Origin: Steromphala cineraria
Lineage: Eukaryota; Mollusca; Gastropoda; Trochida; Trochidae
Assembly: GCA_916613615.1 (NCBI GenBank)
Contig: OU744723.1
Coordinates: forward strand, 29,836,296-29,900,295
Direction: 5' to 3'
DNA: 64,000 nt
Part shown: positions 54,201 to 64,000 of the stretch, in pieces
Numbering within the stretch: the stretch's first letter is position 1
How the letters are laid out: each line of letters begins with the position of its first letter
Notes under the pieces: generated by a model
What the model saw: only the letters and a program-made list of their open reading frames with translations
Told to the model about the DNA's origin: nothing
Databases searched by the model: none
Made by a program: the position numbers and the translations under genes

Positions 54201-55653
54201 GACATTCCAACATATCAGAAATAAATATTATTGGCGTTCAATGTATACAGACATAAAGAATTATATTCAGACATGTGTAGACTGCCAACTGGTTAAAAGG
54301 GCCTATGGACAACGTCATGCGCCGTTAAAACCTCTACCAATAGAAGGTAGGCTATGGGATCGTGTGCATGCTGACACAATAGGACCGCTACCTGTTACTA
54401 CGAGTGGTAATAAGCATATTTTAATAGTGACATGTAGCTTTAGTCGTTTTACCATGGCGTTCCCATTGAAAACTTTGGAGGCAGCAGAAGTAGCAAGTGT
54501 GTTCTATGAGAGATTTATTTGTGTCTTCGGAGTTCCTAGTACTGTACTTACGGATAATGGAGGGCCATTTATTAGTAGAATATTTGCGCATTTGTGTAGG
54601 ATTATGTCCATAGAGACTTTGCGTACAGCAAGCCATCACCAAGCTACAAATGGCGCATCAGAAAGATTTAATTATTTCTTAGAGGTGAGTTTGAAGTATT
54701 ACGTGGACAAAAAGCAGAACGATTGGGATAAGTATTTGTCTAGTATTACTTTTGCATACAATTCCACTCCTCACTCACAGGGGACAGCTTTTAGTCCATA
54801 TTTCTTAGTGTTTGGTCAAGAAGCGAACCTGCCCATTGATGTGGAGCTAGGGGCAACAGCGGGGTTACCACAAACAATTCATCAAAGGGTCGAAGCAATT
54901 TCGGAGTTAGTGGGGGTCACAAGGGACATTGCCAAACAGAATTTAATACAGGCGCATGAACGGGCTAAAGGTTATTTTGATAGAGGGTCCAAGATGCCAT
55001 GCTTTGAGCTAGGTGACAAGGTGTGGGTAGATAGGAGGATGGTAGAACCAGGTTTGTCAAAGAAACTAGCTCCAAGCTTTACTGGACCATACTACATTTG
55101 TGATTTAAAAGGGCACTGCACTTATCAGTTAAGGAAGGTAGAGAATAATGTTTTGCTTAAGGTACCAGTTCATGCAAATAGATTGAAACTCTATGTAGAC
55201 CCAGGTATAAGAGACACTATTGGTCAGGCAGATGAGGTGCAGGCAACAGATGGCAATGAAAAGGTGGTTCAGAATATAAAAGATAAGACTGCAGTGGCAG
55301 AAGTTACAGTAGATGGGACAGATAAAAATAAAAAGAGGGTCTCGTTCAAGGAGACAATTGAGGTTATACGTGAGGATGGAGACATGGAATCGGATAAGGA
55401 GGCTGACGACATGGTCGATGAGGGCGATGATATCCAGTTGGGACAGCCCGAGGTGTATAAAGTAAAACGCATTATGGCACATAAGCTTATCAATGGTTAT
55501 TCCTTCTATAAGATACATTGGGAGGGTTATCCAGTGTCAGACGCTACATGGGAACCAAGCAAGAATTTAGCGAAGGATTTGATACAGGCATACAAAATTG
55601 AACAGACTGTTAAGAATAACGCAAAGAAGAGGCGGAAGAAGAAAAGTTCCTAA
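51277..55653 (+). CDS. pol: pol of chromovirus C: protease, RT, RNase H, integrase, chromodomain
   Basis: Intact frame of 1458 codons from the ATG at 51277; the frame is open back to 51217, so readthrough would add 20 residues. Another Cys pair near the start (CHNCGEPW) may extend the Gag zinc region. Protease: VDTGACLSVL, Asp94. RT: FSTIDLFSGYFQVPL, MPFGLCNAPATF, and YLDD at 551-554. RNase H: TTDASLTGMGF, Asp700, then ITELELLAVI and MTDHKAL. Integrase: H963 onwards, an H-H-C-C zinc finger, then the triad Asp1033, Asp1093, Glu1129 (DD35E), and FTGPYYI, the GPY module. Residues ~1394-1445 form a chromodomain (YKVKRIMAH...YKIHWEGYPVSDATWEP), which in chromoviruses guides integration to marked chromatin. 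All key residues are present. Confidence 0.95.
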   Translation: MGHFCHNCGEPWAYNANRSWVSRDDRHYYSGDTQGGYGSKYKERGRPGVRPLNYARQDRFTPGKGRIFSGVTEADSIMKIGLRINNCFVESIVDTGACLSVLTEGILRDTGLWREENLQPPDVQNFRGINEDVFPVLGQMKVKFELGGRFYEHSFYVVKRLIFPMFLGLDFLKKHQVVIDFSNGTIEIPGELPSQSLCSVDSKETVNGDVEADYRCEIPVRVMKRTIVPAHSEMTIRVYIPCFTETDDILCEPIQCLGEGLCVLGARCVASAPRGLTSYRVLNPHAQDIALERGQQIASCCHISNDQISQLEEKGDQKDRTENTQLSVEEVDSLILELGLKFDDENLSEVQKSMLKRLIAENRDCFATSLSELGRCDLLAHDIEVGDAKPVRQRFYRVNPEARKEINRQVGELVRLGICEPHYGSEWASPVILVKKKRLQGKPQEYRLAVDMRVVNSATKVKEISPLLRIDDVIDCLGEKKSQYFSTIDLFSGYFQVPLTPRAQDVSTFMTQDGCFRFKRMPFGLCNAPATFSRVIQDVFKSLNWKTTLCYLDDIICFSPSFDQHMQDLRDVFACLRAANLTAKPSKCEFGAKVVKYLGHIFSKEGVQVDTEKTKLVDKFPVPTSQKHVRSFLGLSGYYRRFVKDYSKIAHPLNKLLQKNEKFHWGSEEEESFQTLKKALVSPPVLAFPDWTKPFILTTDASLTGMGFVLAQADDKGFEHAIAYAGKSLSPAERNYSITELELLAVISGIHHFKEYLQGREFIIMTDHKALQYLTNNRTKSARLIRWSLFLGEYNFTIKYRPGKSISHADGLSRCEHLEPGESDILENIGSLFTIAKGDEVVLEVDKDMQDESSAEVAEDKDREVRDELDTPVDGAISMEDIQAKQQADAALRPIIDYLSTGYSDSTGKDSTLLQAQCQEYVLDNGTLFRLWGPQISGNWKNRCVKQVVIPKCLVNKILSAYHDSLMAGHQGMDRTFQHIRNKYYWRSMYTDIKNYIQTCVDCQLVKRAYGQRHAPLKPLPIEGRLWDRVHADTIGPLPVTTSGNKHILIVTCSFSRFTMAFPLKTLEAAEVASVFYERFICVFGVPSTVLTDNGGPFISRIFAHLCRIMSIETLRTASHHQATNGASERFNYFLEVSLKYYVDKKQNDWDKYLSSITFAYNSTPHSQGTAFSPYFLVFGQEANLPIDVELGATAGLPQTIHQRVEAISELVGVTRDIAKQNLIQAHERAKGYFDRGSKMPCFELGDKVWVDRRMVEPGLSKKLAPSFTGPYYICDLKGHCTYQLRKVENNVLLKVPVHANRLKLYVDPGIRDTIGQADEVQATDGNEKVVQNIKDKTAVAEVTVDGTDKNKKRVSFKETIEVIREDGDMESDKEADDMVDEGDDIQLGQPEVYKVKRIMAHKLINGYSFYKIHWEGYPVSDATWEPSKNLAKDLIQAYKIEQTVKNNAKKRRKKKSS

Positions 55654-56204
55654 AATTGTATTGTCGAGTACCTCAATTAGGTTAAGTAAATTACGGATAT
55701 TCCGGTATTATGAACCAGGCATAGGCGTTTTACGTGGGCTTTTATTAGTTCTCATGATCGGCTTTGAGTGGCGTGTCGGCTTGGGTACGGCTTGATCACC
55801 CGTCCTGGGTTGACACACCATGAAAGCTACTTAGAATCGACTGTCTACAGTTGTTATGTTATTTGAGTTATCTTAGGGGTTCTATGATGTTTACTAAGGG
55901 TTACGAAGGTTCAAGGAAGTTTCTGTCCAAATAAGGACAGGGTTACAATAGGGTTCAAGAGGTTATGCTAGAGAGAGACAGAGAAAAATATACCATGTTA
56001 CGAGGGGAGAGATACTATGAATATTGAATAAAATGATGATTATACAGTACGAGTCTATGTGAAGATACAGTGTATATAGGGTATTAAACAATGAGGCCAA
56101 TATGATTCAAGGCAGAGATGAATTGAATATTGAGTACTAAGGTGTGAAACATGGTATGAATATATATATGTATAGATTTATGTAGATTTATATATATAAT
56201 AAAC

Positions 56205-56480
56205 ATGACCGTACAGATGATTATTTTTACTGCGTCCCGAATGTGGTTCGTGATACTATTATGCTGTTTGGTCGGCGTGAGAGAGGCCAAGCAAGGACCA
56301 GTTCACACAAGTTCAGTGTTAGGAACCCAGCATGGTCATCTCAACTTGATATCGTTCGTAATAAGTTGTTACAGATATTTTATTTGGGAGCTTTTTGCTA
56401 TGGTGGTTGTCTCTTATAGCGTGGTGGACTTACCGGAAGCAAGGGTGCACACTTGCGAAGGGATGTCTACTACTGAATAA
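56205..56480 (+). CDS. Small ORF with a signal-peptide-like start after pol
   Basis: 91 codons from ATG. The segment MWFVILLCCLVGVREAK looks like a signal peptide (from an internal Met), and YFIWELFAMVVVSYSVV could be a membrane segment. It is in the place where env would lie. No family is recognised; env remnant is inference. Confidence 0.35.
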   Translation: MTVQMIIFTASRMWFVILLCCLVGVREAKQGPVHTSSVLGTQHGHLNLISFVISCYRYFIWELFAMVVVSYSVVDLPEARVHTCEGMSTTE

Positions 56481-57174
56481 AGCTAGTAAGAGATTATTAT
56501 CTAATTACGTAATTGAGTATCCTGGTTATCCTGGATAAGGAAGAGATATCTTATGAAAGGGTTCAAAAAGGGTCTAGACAAGATACTGAGTGACGTATTG
56601 AGTTATACTTTGAGTACTGTGACATACGGTGAGAGGAATGAGGAGTTATACATTGAGTATAGTGGATAATATGGAAAATTGATGGCCTATAGCTATTTGA
56701 GTACACAGGCCAATACTGTGAGTGAATTATTGACGTATATAGTGAGAACAGTATAAGCTGTCAGAGAAATAATGTGAGAGGTACATGGGGTGCGGTATAT
56801 AAACCGATAGTGAAAAAAAAAGGGAGAAGAAGATGAGTAATGTACATGCCATACAGTTCATGTTATGACAGACATAATGTGAGTGAGTATTCACTCGGAT
56901 GTTATGTGGATATTGGAAAAAATGAGCATACTGAGTATATAGAGATACACAAGGGAAGCTGTTCCAAGGTGTCAAGTTGTTGTGGTCATAGTGGACCTTA
57001 GATGTAAAGTTATGCATAGTGAGTTACAGGAGATGAGTACTGTCTCAGACGACAGGACAAGTTACACATATACACGTATCTATATAATTATTGCGGGATG
57101 AATGTTGAAGAATTATCATATGTATATCTAGACCAGTAAAGAGAAGTGATAATATTTGTTTTACAGCCACAAGG

Positions 57175-57471
57175 ATGTTACTCGGTGTGCTGTTATGCTG
57201 TTTGATCAGCGGGACGAGAACAACCCAGAGAGAGGACCAGGAGACTTCCGGGCTGAGGGCTCCATACGGAGTTTTGTTCCTCAAGTTTTCGGAAATAGAT
57301 ATTGCACGAATTAATGGTTGCATGTTTATTTTCCGTCACCAGCTTTCAGGTTTTGCTGAAGTTCGAGGGTTGCAGTTCTCCAAGTTTTATTGTCAACCCA
57401 GACAGGAAGAGATGTTATTCTATTTTCAATACGGATTTGTGTATCCATGTATCTTCACCTTTGACATGTGA
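57175..57471 (+). CDS. Second signal-peptide-like ORF after pol
   Basis: ATG at 57175, just after a splice-acceptor-like TTGTTTTACAG (ending 57165). It opens MLLGVLLCCLISGTRTTQRE and runs 98 codons, including YGVLFLKFSEIDIARING. The first bases (TTATGCTGTTTGATC) resemble those of the ORF at 56205 (TTATGCTGTTTGGTC), so the two leaders may be duplicates 950 bp apart. An overlapping frame (57302-57592) has several Cys. Function unknown. Confidence 0.35.
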   Translation: MLLGVLLCCLISGTRTTQREDQETSGLRAPYGVLFLKFSEIDIARINGCMFIFRHQLSGFAEVRGLQFSKFYCQPRQEEMLFYFQYGFVYPCIFTFDM

Positions 57472-59941
57472 AGAGGTGTTAGTTACGTCTCTGACAGTAT
57501 GTCCGCGTGACATTAAAATAACGGCGGGGTCAAACGTGAAGAACATGACAGTCATGAAGCGGCGGTCCAAATATTTTTTTTTTCTATTATGAATGCGATA
57601 ATTTAAGAGTGATCATGACGGGACGAGTATTGACAGTAGCGAATACTGTACAGGTTTCATGGGGTTCAGCGCGGAGTCTGCAGAAATTACCTAAGGAATC
57701 GGCGTCCGTTTTTATCTTGTTTACGCATAATAGTGTTACGTATCCGATACATTTTGAGTGATTGCAAGAAGTATATCGATGTTTTCATAAGGTCTTATCG
57801 TTCGGAAGTAGCATCTTGGTCAGTGGGGTATCGTTGTATTTCATATTCGGGTGTTTGTGTGTCTTGTCGCGTATTGAACAATCTCCGAATATTCCGTTCC
57901 TATACAGATCCAGAGTCGTTTTTTTTAACATGTTAACTTTAGACGAGTTGAGTTCGTATTACGGATAATGGATAGTTGACGGCGTCATAGCGGTTAAGTC
58001 GTAAAAATTGAGGATTATAGTATCGAGACCCCGTGTGGTGTCGGGGAGGGTTAACTTACCCTGAGGTAGAATAACACTTCGGTTTATTGGCGGCACAAAA
58101 AAAGCTGACGTCAATATGCTTGTCGTATGAGGCGACTAATTTCTTTGGTGTATTTCGAATATAATAAAAGAGTAATAATAATAATATTAATTATAGTAAT
58201 ATTATTAATATAAAAAAATCACATGATATCACACTTTTCAATTATTTTTTTTTCTTCGAAGCCAGTTTTAGCTCCAACTTTCCGATTAGTCGTCAGATCG
58301 CTTCCTCATAGTCCCTCTTAGGTAATTATGTCAGATATACATATTGAATTAGTGGGGAACGATCTTTTCCGGTGTAGTTTATTGCATTTTGTCGGGAGTC
58401 CATGAAATTGTTAGGCGGTATAATAATAAAGAAATGTATTTCTATAATATTGACCTTACACTGAAAGGTCTCCAGTTGATGTTGTTCATATCAATCTAAT
58501 GGCAACAAAAAGAACGTTATGTTTACATGTGGGCAATGTATTTAGTTTATAATTATGTATGATGGTTATTTTTTTTAGAAAATGAATGCAAACACATTTT
58601 ATATTGTACATTGATGTTTTTCTTGGAGCTGGGCAGGTGGTTCGCTGATGCTCTATATGTATATACAAAGGAACGTTTCGTACATAAAAATTGATTTTAT
58701 ACGGAAAGTCACACAGTTCTTTCAGTGTTGGTCTGCGGGAAAGCAGCCAAGGTTCTCTATTTGAGAGAATATAACGTGCTCTTGTCATGATGTTCTAAGG
58801 GAGATAAATCTGAGCACGTTTACAAGAAACACCTGAACAGTGCATGTAGTAGGATGCGTATTTATATGATGTATGAATAATGTTCGTTGATGATAATCAG
58901 GTCATGGAACTTGATAGTGATATAGTCATATTGTTCTGGCGATGTTCTGTCGTACTTTTCTCAAGTGTTATAGGAATGGATTGTCCAAGGAGGATATGGT
59001 CGTTCCCGTGTGGAGGTATACTGGTACTCAGCTCGGGTGCACGGACTGGTCACGGTCATCCACTTGAAGTGACAGTAGTAGCTGCGATAGTACGGTCCGG
59101 AGGTCACCGGATAACTGGGAAACTACAGGTCCAGTAGCCGTGACTGCAGCGAAGTCAAAATGAAACCGATGGGACGTGTCTGAGGGGGCGTGTCGAGGGA
59201 TACGCGTCTGAGGAGACGAGTCCGAGGAACTGTCGACGAGTCGAAGGGTCGCCCTGTCGTCAGTCAGGGGTGGTCTATGACAGCCACAAAGGCAAGGAAC
59301 TGATACTGCAAAGACACTTGTTAACGTGCTTGTGCTATACATTCAGAAGTGCGGACACTTGTAAATGTGACTGTACACCGTGAACCAGTGATGTGACATT
59401 CGCATGGGAATGTGCGTGAAGGGAACATTAACCAGGAGCTGAACTTTCCATATGGTATCCTCAGAGTTCGATGAACATTTCTTATCCTTTGAGAGGTGAC
59501 TTGATGGGGACTTGACATTCATGTGATGGACTTCCATGGCGGATTGTGCACGATGAACTTTAATATATTTATGATATTCCGTGCTATACCTCAACTATAC
59601 ACAACAAGGAAGACTATGGCATTACGAACTCTAACGATGTCACGGTGCTATGCCAGGATTTTATGAACTCTAAATGTGTTGTTCTCTTGATAGGACGTTT
59701 CCATACTATTGATGTTTGCATGTTTTTTTTTTCAGGGTTAGGGTGCTGTTAAATGTGTTTGCATCTCCAAACAATATTGGGTCGCAGTTTGATATTCTAA
59801 ATTCATGTATAAGGTTCTTAGGTGAACCATGGTTTGGATCACGGTGACATAAGGTGGCAATTGTTCTACCATGGTGTACCCAGTATTGGATGGTTTGATT
59901 GGTAGGATGTTGTCTTCTCCGATGAGTCGAGGACGACTCAT

Positions 59942-60902
59942 ATTCGGAGGGGGGAAATGTTATATGGCGAAATATCCAGAAAAGTTAGGGGGTGAGTTAT
60001 TCAGAAATAATGTAGGACGAATTGAGCAGAGATGCTGTGATAAGTGTTGCGAGGAAATTGCGTGTAACAGAATAGCTCAAAGGCAGTTAGGAAGACAGTA
60101 TACATGAATCAAGAATATGTAGTAGGGGGTGTTATGGATAAATCTAGTAAAAGTAATGAAAAATGACAAACAAGTGTTTGGTTATGGTAATATAATCATA
60201 ATGTCTGGAAAAACAAGAAACCTGAAGCAAAGATGTCATTGCGTAATTGGTTTAGTGGAGGATTGAGGAGAGTCCAGGAAAATGGATACTTGTGACCAGT
60301 ACAAAGCGATTAAGGGGTAAGGTTAGAATTCTCCGAGGGAGACAGGTTTAATATTAATAAGAAGAAGGGTAGAGAGTAGAGGTTGAAGGCTAAAAGTTAA
60401 GGGTTGGCAAAACCAGAGCGATTGGCTAAAAGTGAGACCCACCCCAAAGAATGAGTGACAGTTGAGTACAACAAAAAGAAGCTGCACAGTAGTTTCAGAG
60501 AGTTAGTCCGGGAGTTCTCAGAAGTACCAACTGCCTGCTTAACCCTTGACCGGCGTCTTCGGCGGGGCCGGAGCGGCTTCTTAGAGGGAACCGTATGGGT
60601 ATCGTATAGCATGCTTTTCGGCAGTATGGGGTTAGGTAGGAAATAAGGAATAAGAAGGTAATTTTAAGGTTTAGATTAAAGTAAGCATTCAGGGGTTAAG
60701 TTAAGCAGGTTAAATCGTACTAGTAGAAGGTTAAGGTATTGATTGTAATATGATGTGTAATTTGCTTTAAATGTATTTGTAATAAAAGGTAAAAACATTG
60801 TGTGAGTTTTTCATGAGAGAATTAGTTAGTAAGGTATAGTACAAGTAGTAGCAAGCGAGTAAAGCTACATCCCAAGACATAGCGACACAAGTAAATATGA
60901 CA
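59942..60902 (+). repeat. Polypurine tract and 3' LTR of element C
   Basis: GGAGGGGGGAAA ends at 59957, directly before the 945-bp LTR (59958-60902), which matches the 5' LTR in length and in every base I compared. Confidence 0.93.
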
Positions 60903-62065
60903 ATTTGACCAGATCCCACAGTGTAGGCTATGTTAAACAATCTATTGATTGAGGTTCAAATATAATTGTTTTGCGGTCCTAAAGCATTTTGATATCCAAT
61001 TGCGCTTTAATTCCCATTTTTAAATGCATATAAACATTCATAATTGATATAAATAGTGTTACACCTTTTCACTTTTAAAGGATCGTAATACGGTATCAAC
61101 TAAGTGACTTGCGCATTGTCATTTGTAGAACATTGCGCGTCATGCAGAGAATGCCTGCACGTGCATGTATTTGTGCTATAGTAGGTTGAAACACACTGCT
61201 TGTTTTGACGGAAACTCATTTTCATTTTCAATTTCACGAAAACCGTAAATCCTCGAATAATAGACCGACGCCTACGATTATCAATTTCAACCACCGATAA
61301 GACCCGGCGAATATTCAAGGCAGGCGATTATTCGATGCAGGCGATAATTCTTTTCAAATCCATATTAATATGTGTATGCATTTTAAAACTAAAATTAGAT
61401 ACAGCCATCATCATCGGCAATTTCTTACTGTGAACATAAAGTCAATTGTTATGCGCTTTTGGTAAATATGCATAGGGCATATGCCAGAAGTACTTTGAAA
61501 AGGTGATGTTCAAAAGTGTGTACTCATTGCTCCATCAAACCCCACGATTATTCAAGGCAGGCGATTATTTATTTCAACGCAATCTAAATTTATTGAGATT
61601 GATTTCAACGAGGCGTTAAAATAAGAATGGGAAGATATATCTTAATCACTGGATGTTTTTGTTCCACTCATTGTCTTTCTGAATAGAAGATGACTGTCTC
61701 CAGAAAGGGTAATCTTATGAATGAGACTGATTAGATAATGCATGATTTCATAATGATACATACAATGTAATCATCATAATCTATTTTGGATATCAAGAAA
61801 TTTAACGGTATATCATAATTTCAAACGAAGTAAAATAATGTACCGTATGTAAATGCTAGACATAATGATAACCAAGGAAGTTAAATTACAGATAATATGA
61901 ACTCGTATGTCATTAACAAATATCTTTCATAATTCCAAAGAAGGATACTTTACACTGTAATTATTAGCTTTTTATTTGTAATTTAGAATGAGGAGTGTCC
62001 TGGTTTTTTTTATTTGAGCAAACTACTTTCAACAAAGTTACTAACACCTATGTAAGTGAGGGTTC
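60903..62065. other. Intergenic with a GGCGATTATT-type repeat
   Basis: CAAGGCAGGCGATTATT occurs at about 61316 and 61552, with further ATTATCAATTTCAACCACCG and GCAGGCGATAATTC nearby. It looks like part of a decayed DNA transposon, not identified. Otherwise AT-rich with no gene. Confidence 0.4.
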
Positions 62066-63480
62066 CTAAACTCTCTCAAAAAAGAAACGCAACCCCTCTC
62101 TCAATATCTGACAACATCCTCTGAACAAAAATGGTGAATGCAAATTGGATTTTGTTGTCATGTATTCTTGATATGTTCTCGTATGATTTGTAATAGCTTC
62201 CAAACGCAGCCTTATTAACGCACGTCGACATGTTATCCGATTTTGTTTGTGAACGTGCGAAACAGTCATGTACATAATGCTAAAAGTGAACTGCACGTGC
62301 AAATCAAGGAAATGAAAGTTTAAGCCGAGGTCTCTAAAAGGACGCGTGGTTTTGCATTATATTCAATTTGTTTACTCCGAAAATCAAGGTCGAAAATGCC
62401 CCGACTGAATAGAGCAGATCGAGATGTTGCCATTGGTCGGATTCAGGCCGGGCAAAGTTTTGAACAGTTGCCACGCATCTTAATGTCCATAAAACAACGA
62501 TCTTCCGACTTTGAAATCGCTGTAGTCAGTTCCATGCAACCGAAAACCATCCTCGGAGTGGTAGACCAAGGATCACCACACCGGCTCAGGATTGTTTCAT
62601 CCGGGTCACCCACCTATACGTAATTGGCAAGCCACACCAACCGTCACTGCAACACAAGTGCCTGGTTTGAGGATATTGTCGGCCCAAACCATCAGCAACC
62701 GTTAACGTGAGACTAATCTTCATGCACGACTACCATTTTTCGGACCTATTCTGAGACGGCAACATCGACGTCAACGTCTCAGATGGTGCACTATCGTGAG
62801 GATATGGACCCTAAAGAACTGGAGACGTGTCTGGTTCGTTGACAGTTTCAGTGTCCTACTTCACAGACGTGATGGCAAGCAACGTTTAAACAGACGAGGA
62901 ATTGAACGTTTTGCACCTAACTGCGTTCGACAGGTGGACAGATTTGGAGGAGGGAGCGTCATGGTGTTGGCAGCCATGTCTTACATCGGACGAGCACGCC
63001 TGGTCATCATTCCCGGCAATTTGACGGCCCAATTAACGCTACATCAATGACGTTTTACAGTCACAACTCCTTCCGATAATCGACCAACAGAGGGAGCTGT
63101 TTCAACAGGATTCCCACCCTCACACAGTTCGTGCAACAGAGGATTTTCTATGGAATTCCAATGTCAACACCTTGCCATGGCCCTCCAGGTCGCCCGACAT
63201 TAACAACATCGAACATGTTTGGGACTATCTTAATCGTCATTTCCAGGCATGTACACCATCACCGCAGACGTTAGATGCACTACAGCACTACAGGATGAGT
63301 CGAGAGCAATACCATAGGAAAGGATTCGTCGTCTGATCCGTTCTGTTCCGAGGAGGTGCAATGCTGTGATTACAGCTCGTGATGCTCATACTAGATACTG
63401 AAGAAAGCGCCCCCTGGTTTCCGTCGATTGTATGATAGAGACCTATGAGATTGAGACCTTACACTAATGAAATTTCTATC
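62066..63480 (+). pseudogene. Tc1-like transposon, decayed transposase
   Basis: ATG at 62396 (MPRLNRADRDVAIGRIQAGQ) is the helix-turn-helix start of a Tc1/IS630-type transposase. After frame changes come WFVDSFSVLL (first Asp), DRFGGGSVMV, IPGNLTAQ, then FQQDSHPHT (second Asp) and SRSPDINNIEHVWDYLN (Glu). I count 33 residues between the last two, one fewer than the usual 34 of Tc1. The C-terminus reads to about 63403. The left end may be near 62073 (CTCTCAAAAAAGAAACGCAA); the right end is blurred (CTCAAACGATAGAAA inverted near 63475). Several frameshifts make it inactive. Confidence 0.82.
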
Positions 63481-64000
63481 GTTTGAGCTGGGCGAATTAG
63501 AGAGAAATTGATTTCTCTTTAGGAACAAACCAGATCAAAGGTAATACTCGTGTAGAGGGCGCTATGAGGTGTGTATAAATGTGATGTCAGAGCGCGGGAA
63601 GTCCATTCTCGGCTGCGACGACTAGCTATCAAGTTGATGATATGTCAAATTTTACATTGCGGGACATGTTGACTTTTGATCATATGATGTGGTCAAACAA
63701 ACGTTTAAAAAGCTTCTATACTTTTGTAAGCAGATATATCCCTACAGGCAATGAAAAGGTAATTTCATGAAGGAAGATTTACAGTACTATGCATATAAGA
63801 TGTGGGCTGTTGACGTGATTTGGATGACGGACGAACCACAGAGGTGATTTGGAGGACGGACGAACCACAGAGGCCCGGAGAATTAAGTTGCAAGTTCAAA
63901 TTGTGTTTGCCGAATATTCTCGGTTATCGACTGATACAAAGTCTATAACCTATGACTGTGGCATGCAGTACTTCATGCAGCAGCAGGCTGCACGTGTTTC
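63481..64000. other. Intergenic with two small repeats
   Basis: AGAGAAATTGATTTCTCT at about 63500 is a palindrome. A 29-base unit (GTGATTTGGATGACGGACGA at its start) is repeated in tandem at 63815-63843 and 63844-63872 with one mismatch. No gene is seen up to the window end. Confidence 0.55.

Larger units (their letters stand above)
55654..59941 (+). other. 4.3-kb post-pol region of element C
   Basis: Between pol and the polypurine tract no frame exceeds about 100 codons on the plus strand. Features seen: leader-like short frames (near 55725, 56205 and 57175), an AT-rich stretch at 58160-58215, and GAGACGAG/GTCCGAGG-type imperfect repeats near 59190-59240. Ty3 elements with an env gene carry it here, spliced or not; this could be a decayed or multi-exon env-like gene, or non-coding cargo. 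I cannot assign a function. Confidence 0.5.
47073..60902 (+). mobile_element. Ty3/gypsy chromovirus C, 13.8 kb, apparently recent
   Basis: Two 945-bp LTRs (47073-48017, 59958-60902) are identical wherever I compared them. ATTT flanks both ends (CATTT also matches if the last LTR bases are counted). Inside are a primer site, a 1.3-kb leader, small upstream frames, gag with two zinc motifs, one intact 1458-codon pol with a chromodomain, a 4.3-kb region with no long frame, and a polypurine tract. Identical LTRs and intact pol point to recent insertion. The size is well above the 5-8 kb usual for Ty3/gypsy. Confidence 0.93.

Noticed and set aside
58880..59342. Frames on both strands in the post-pol region
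   Set aside because: Short, overlapping and without family features. Not listed as genes.
60903..61330. A possible host exon near the GGCGATTATT repeats
   Set aside because: No splice sites or protein pattern; the motif repetition fits a decayed transposon better.

Overview
This window is animal nuclear DNA. It is AT-rich, has spliced exons, and is dominated by transposable elements. I infer a lophotrochozoan, most likely a mollusc, from the mix of elements: Ty3 elements of several lineages, tRNA-headed SINEs, and tandem-repeat elements with 'GAGCC...GGCTC' and 'GAGCTAAAAAT' ends. No taxon-specific gene proves this. The only host gene I can name is riboflavin kinase (RFK), on the minus strand. 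Three exons are visible at 17059-16908, 12430-12328 and 11941-11838. They have consensus splice sites and matching phases and end in a stop codon. The first exon was not found. An unidentified exon-like block lies at 7874-8032 (-).

Layout. 1-0.57 kb: a decayed PIF/Harbinger transposase. 1.5-6.2 kb: LINE remnants, one split by a 333-bp MITE with a 9-bp target duplication. 8.9-19.5 kb: the RFK gene, whose introns and 3' side hold arrays of a ~145-bp repeat. Its second visible intron also carries a 3.5-kb TTAA-flanked element with a 434-bp tandem repeat, a foldback hairpin and a promoter plus first exon pointing outward. A second member of the 9-bp-TSD MITE family lies just upstream of RFK. 19.9-29.05 kb: Ty3/gypsy element A, with both LTRs and a 5-bp target duplication. 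It is broken by a long-TIR insertion and by a LINE that itself contains a second TTAA element. 29.5-35.2 kb: a V-domain-like SINE, hairpin-ended elements and a large 145-bp array. 36.6-44.6 kb: Ty3/gypsy element B, with a lysine-type primer site, a PNMA-like gag and a deletion of the RT core. 47.07-60.90 kb: Ty3/gypsy element C, a 13.8-kb chromovirus with apparently identical 945-bp LTRs, an intact pol ending in a chromodomain, and a 4.3-kb region after pol. 62.1-63.5 kb: a decayed Tc1-like transposon.

How the parts relate. Elements A and B are dead copies. Element C looks recent. Its gag and pol share one frame and are separated by a single UGA followed by CUA, the best-known stop-readthrough context, so Gag-Pol may be made by readthrough. 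That, together with the leader-like ORFs after pol, is the most interesting signal here. Nested insertions with clean target duplications give relative ages: the LINE is younger than element A, the TTAA element at 25.5 kb is younger than that LINE, and the MITE at 2 kb is younger than its host LINE.

Limits. All family calls come from reading motifs by eye. No alignment, dating or database search was run.
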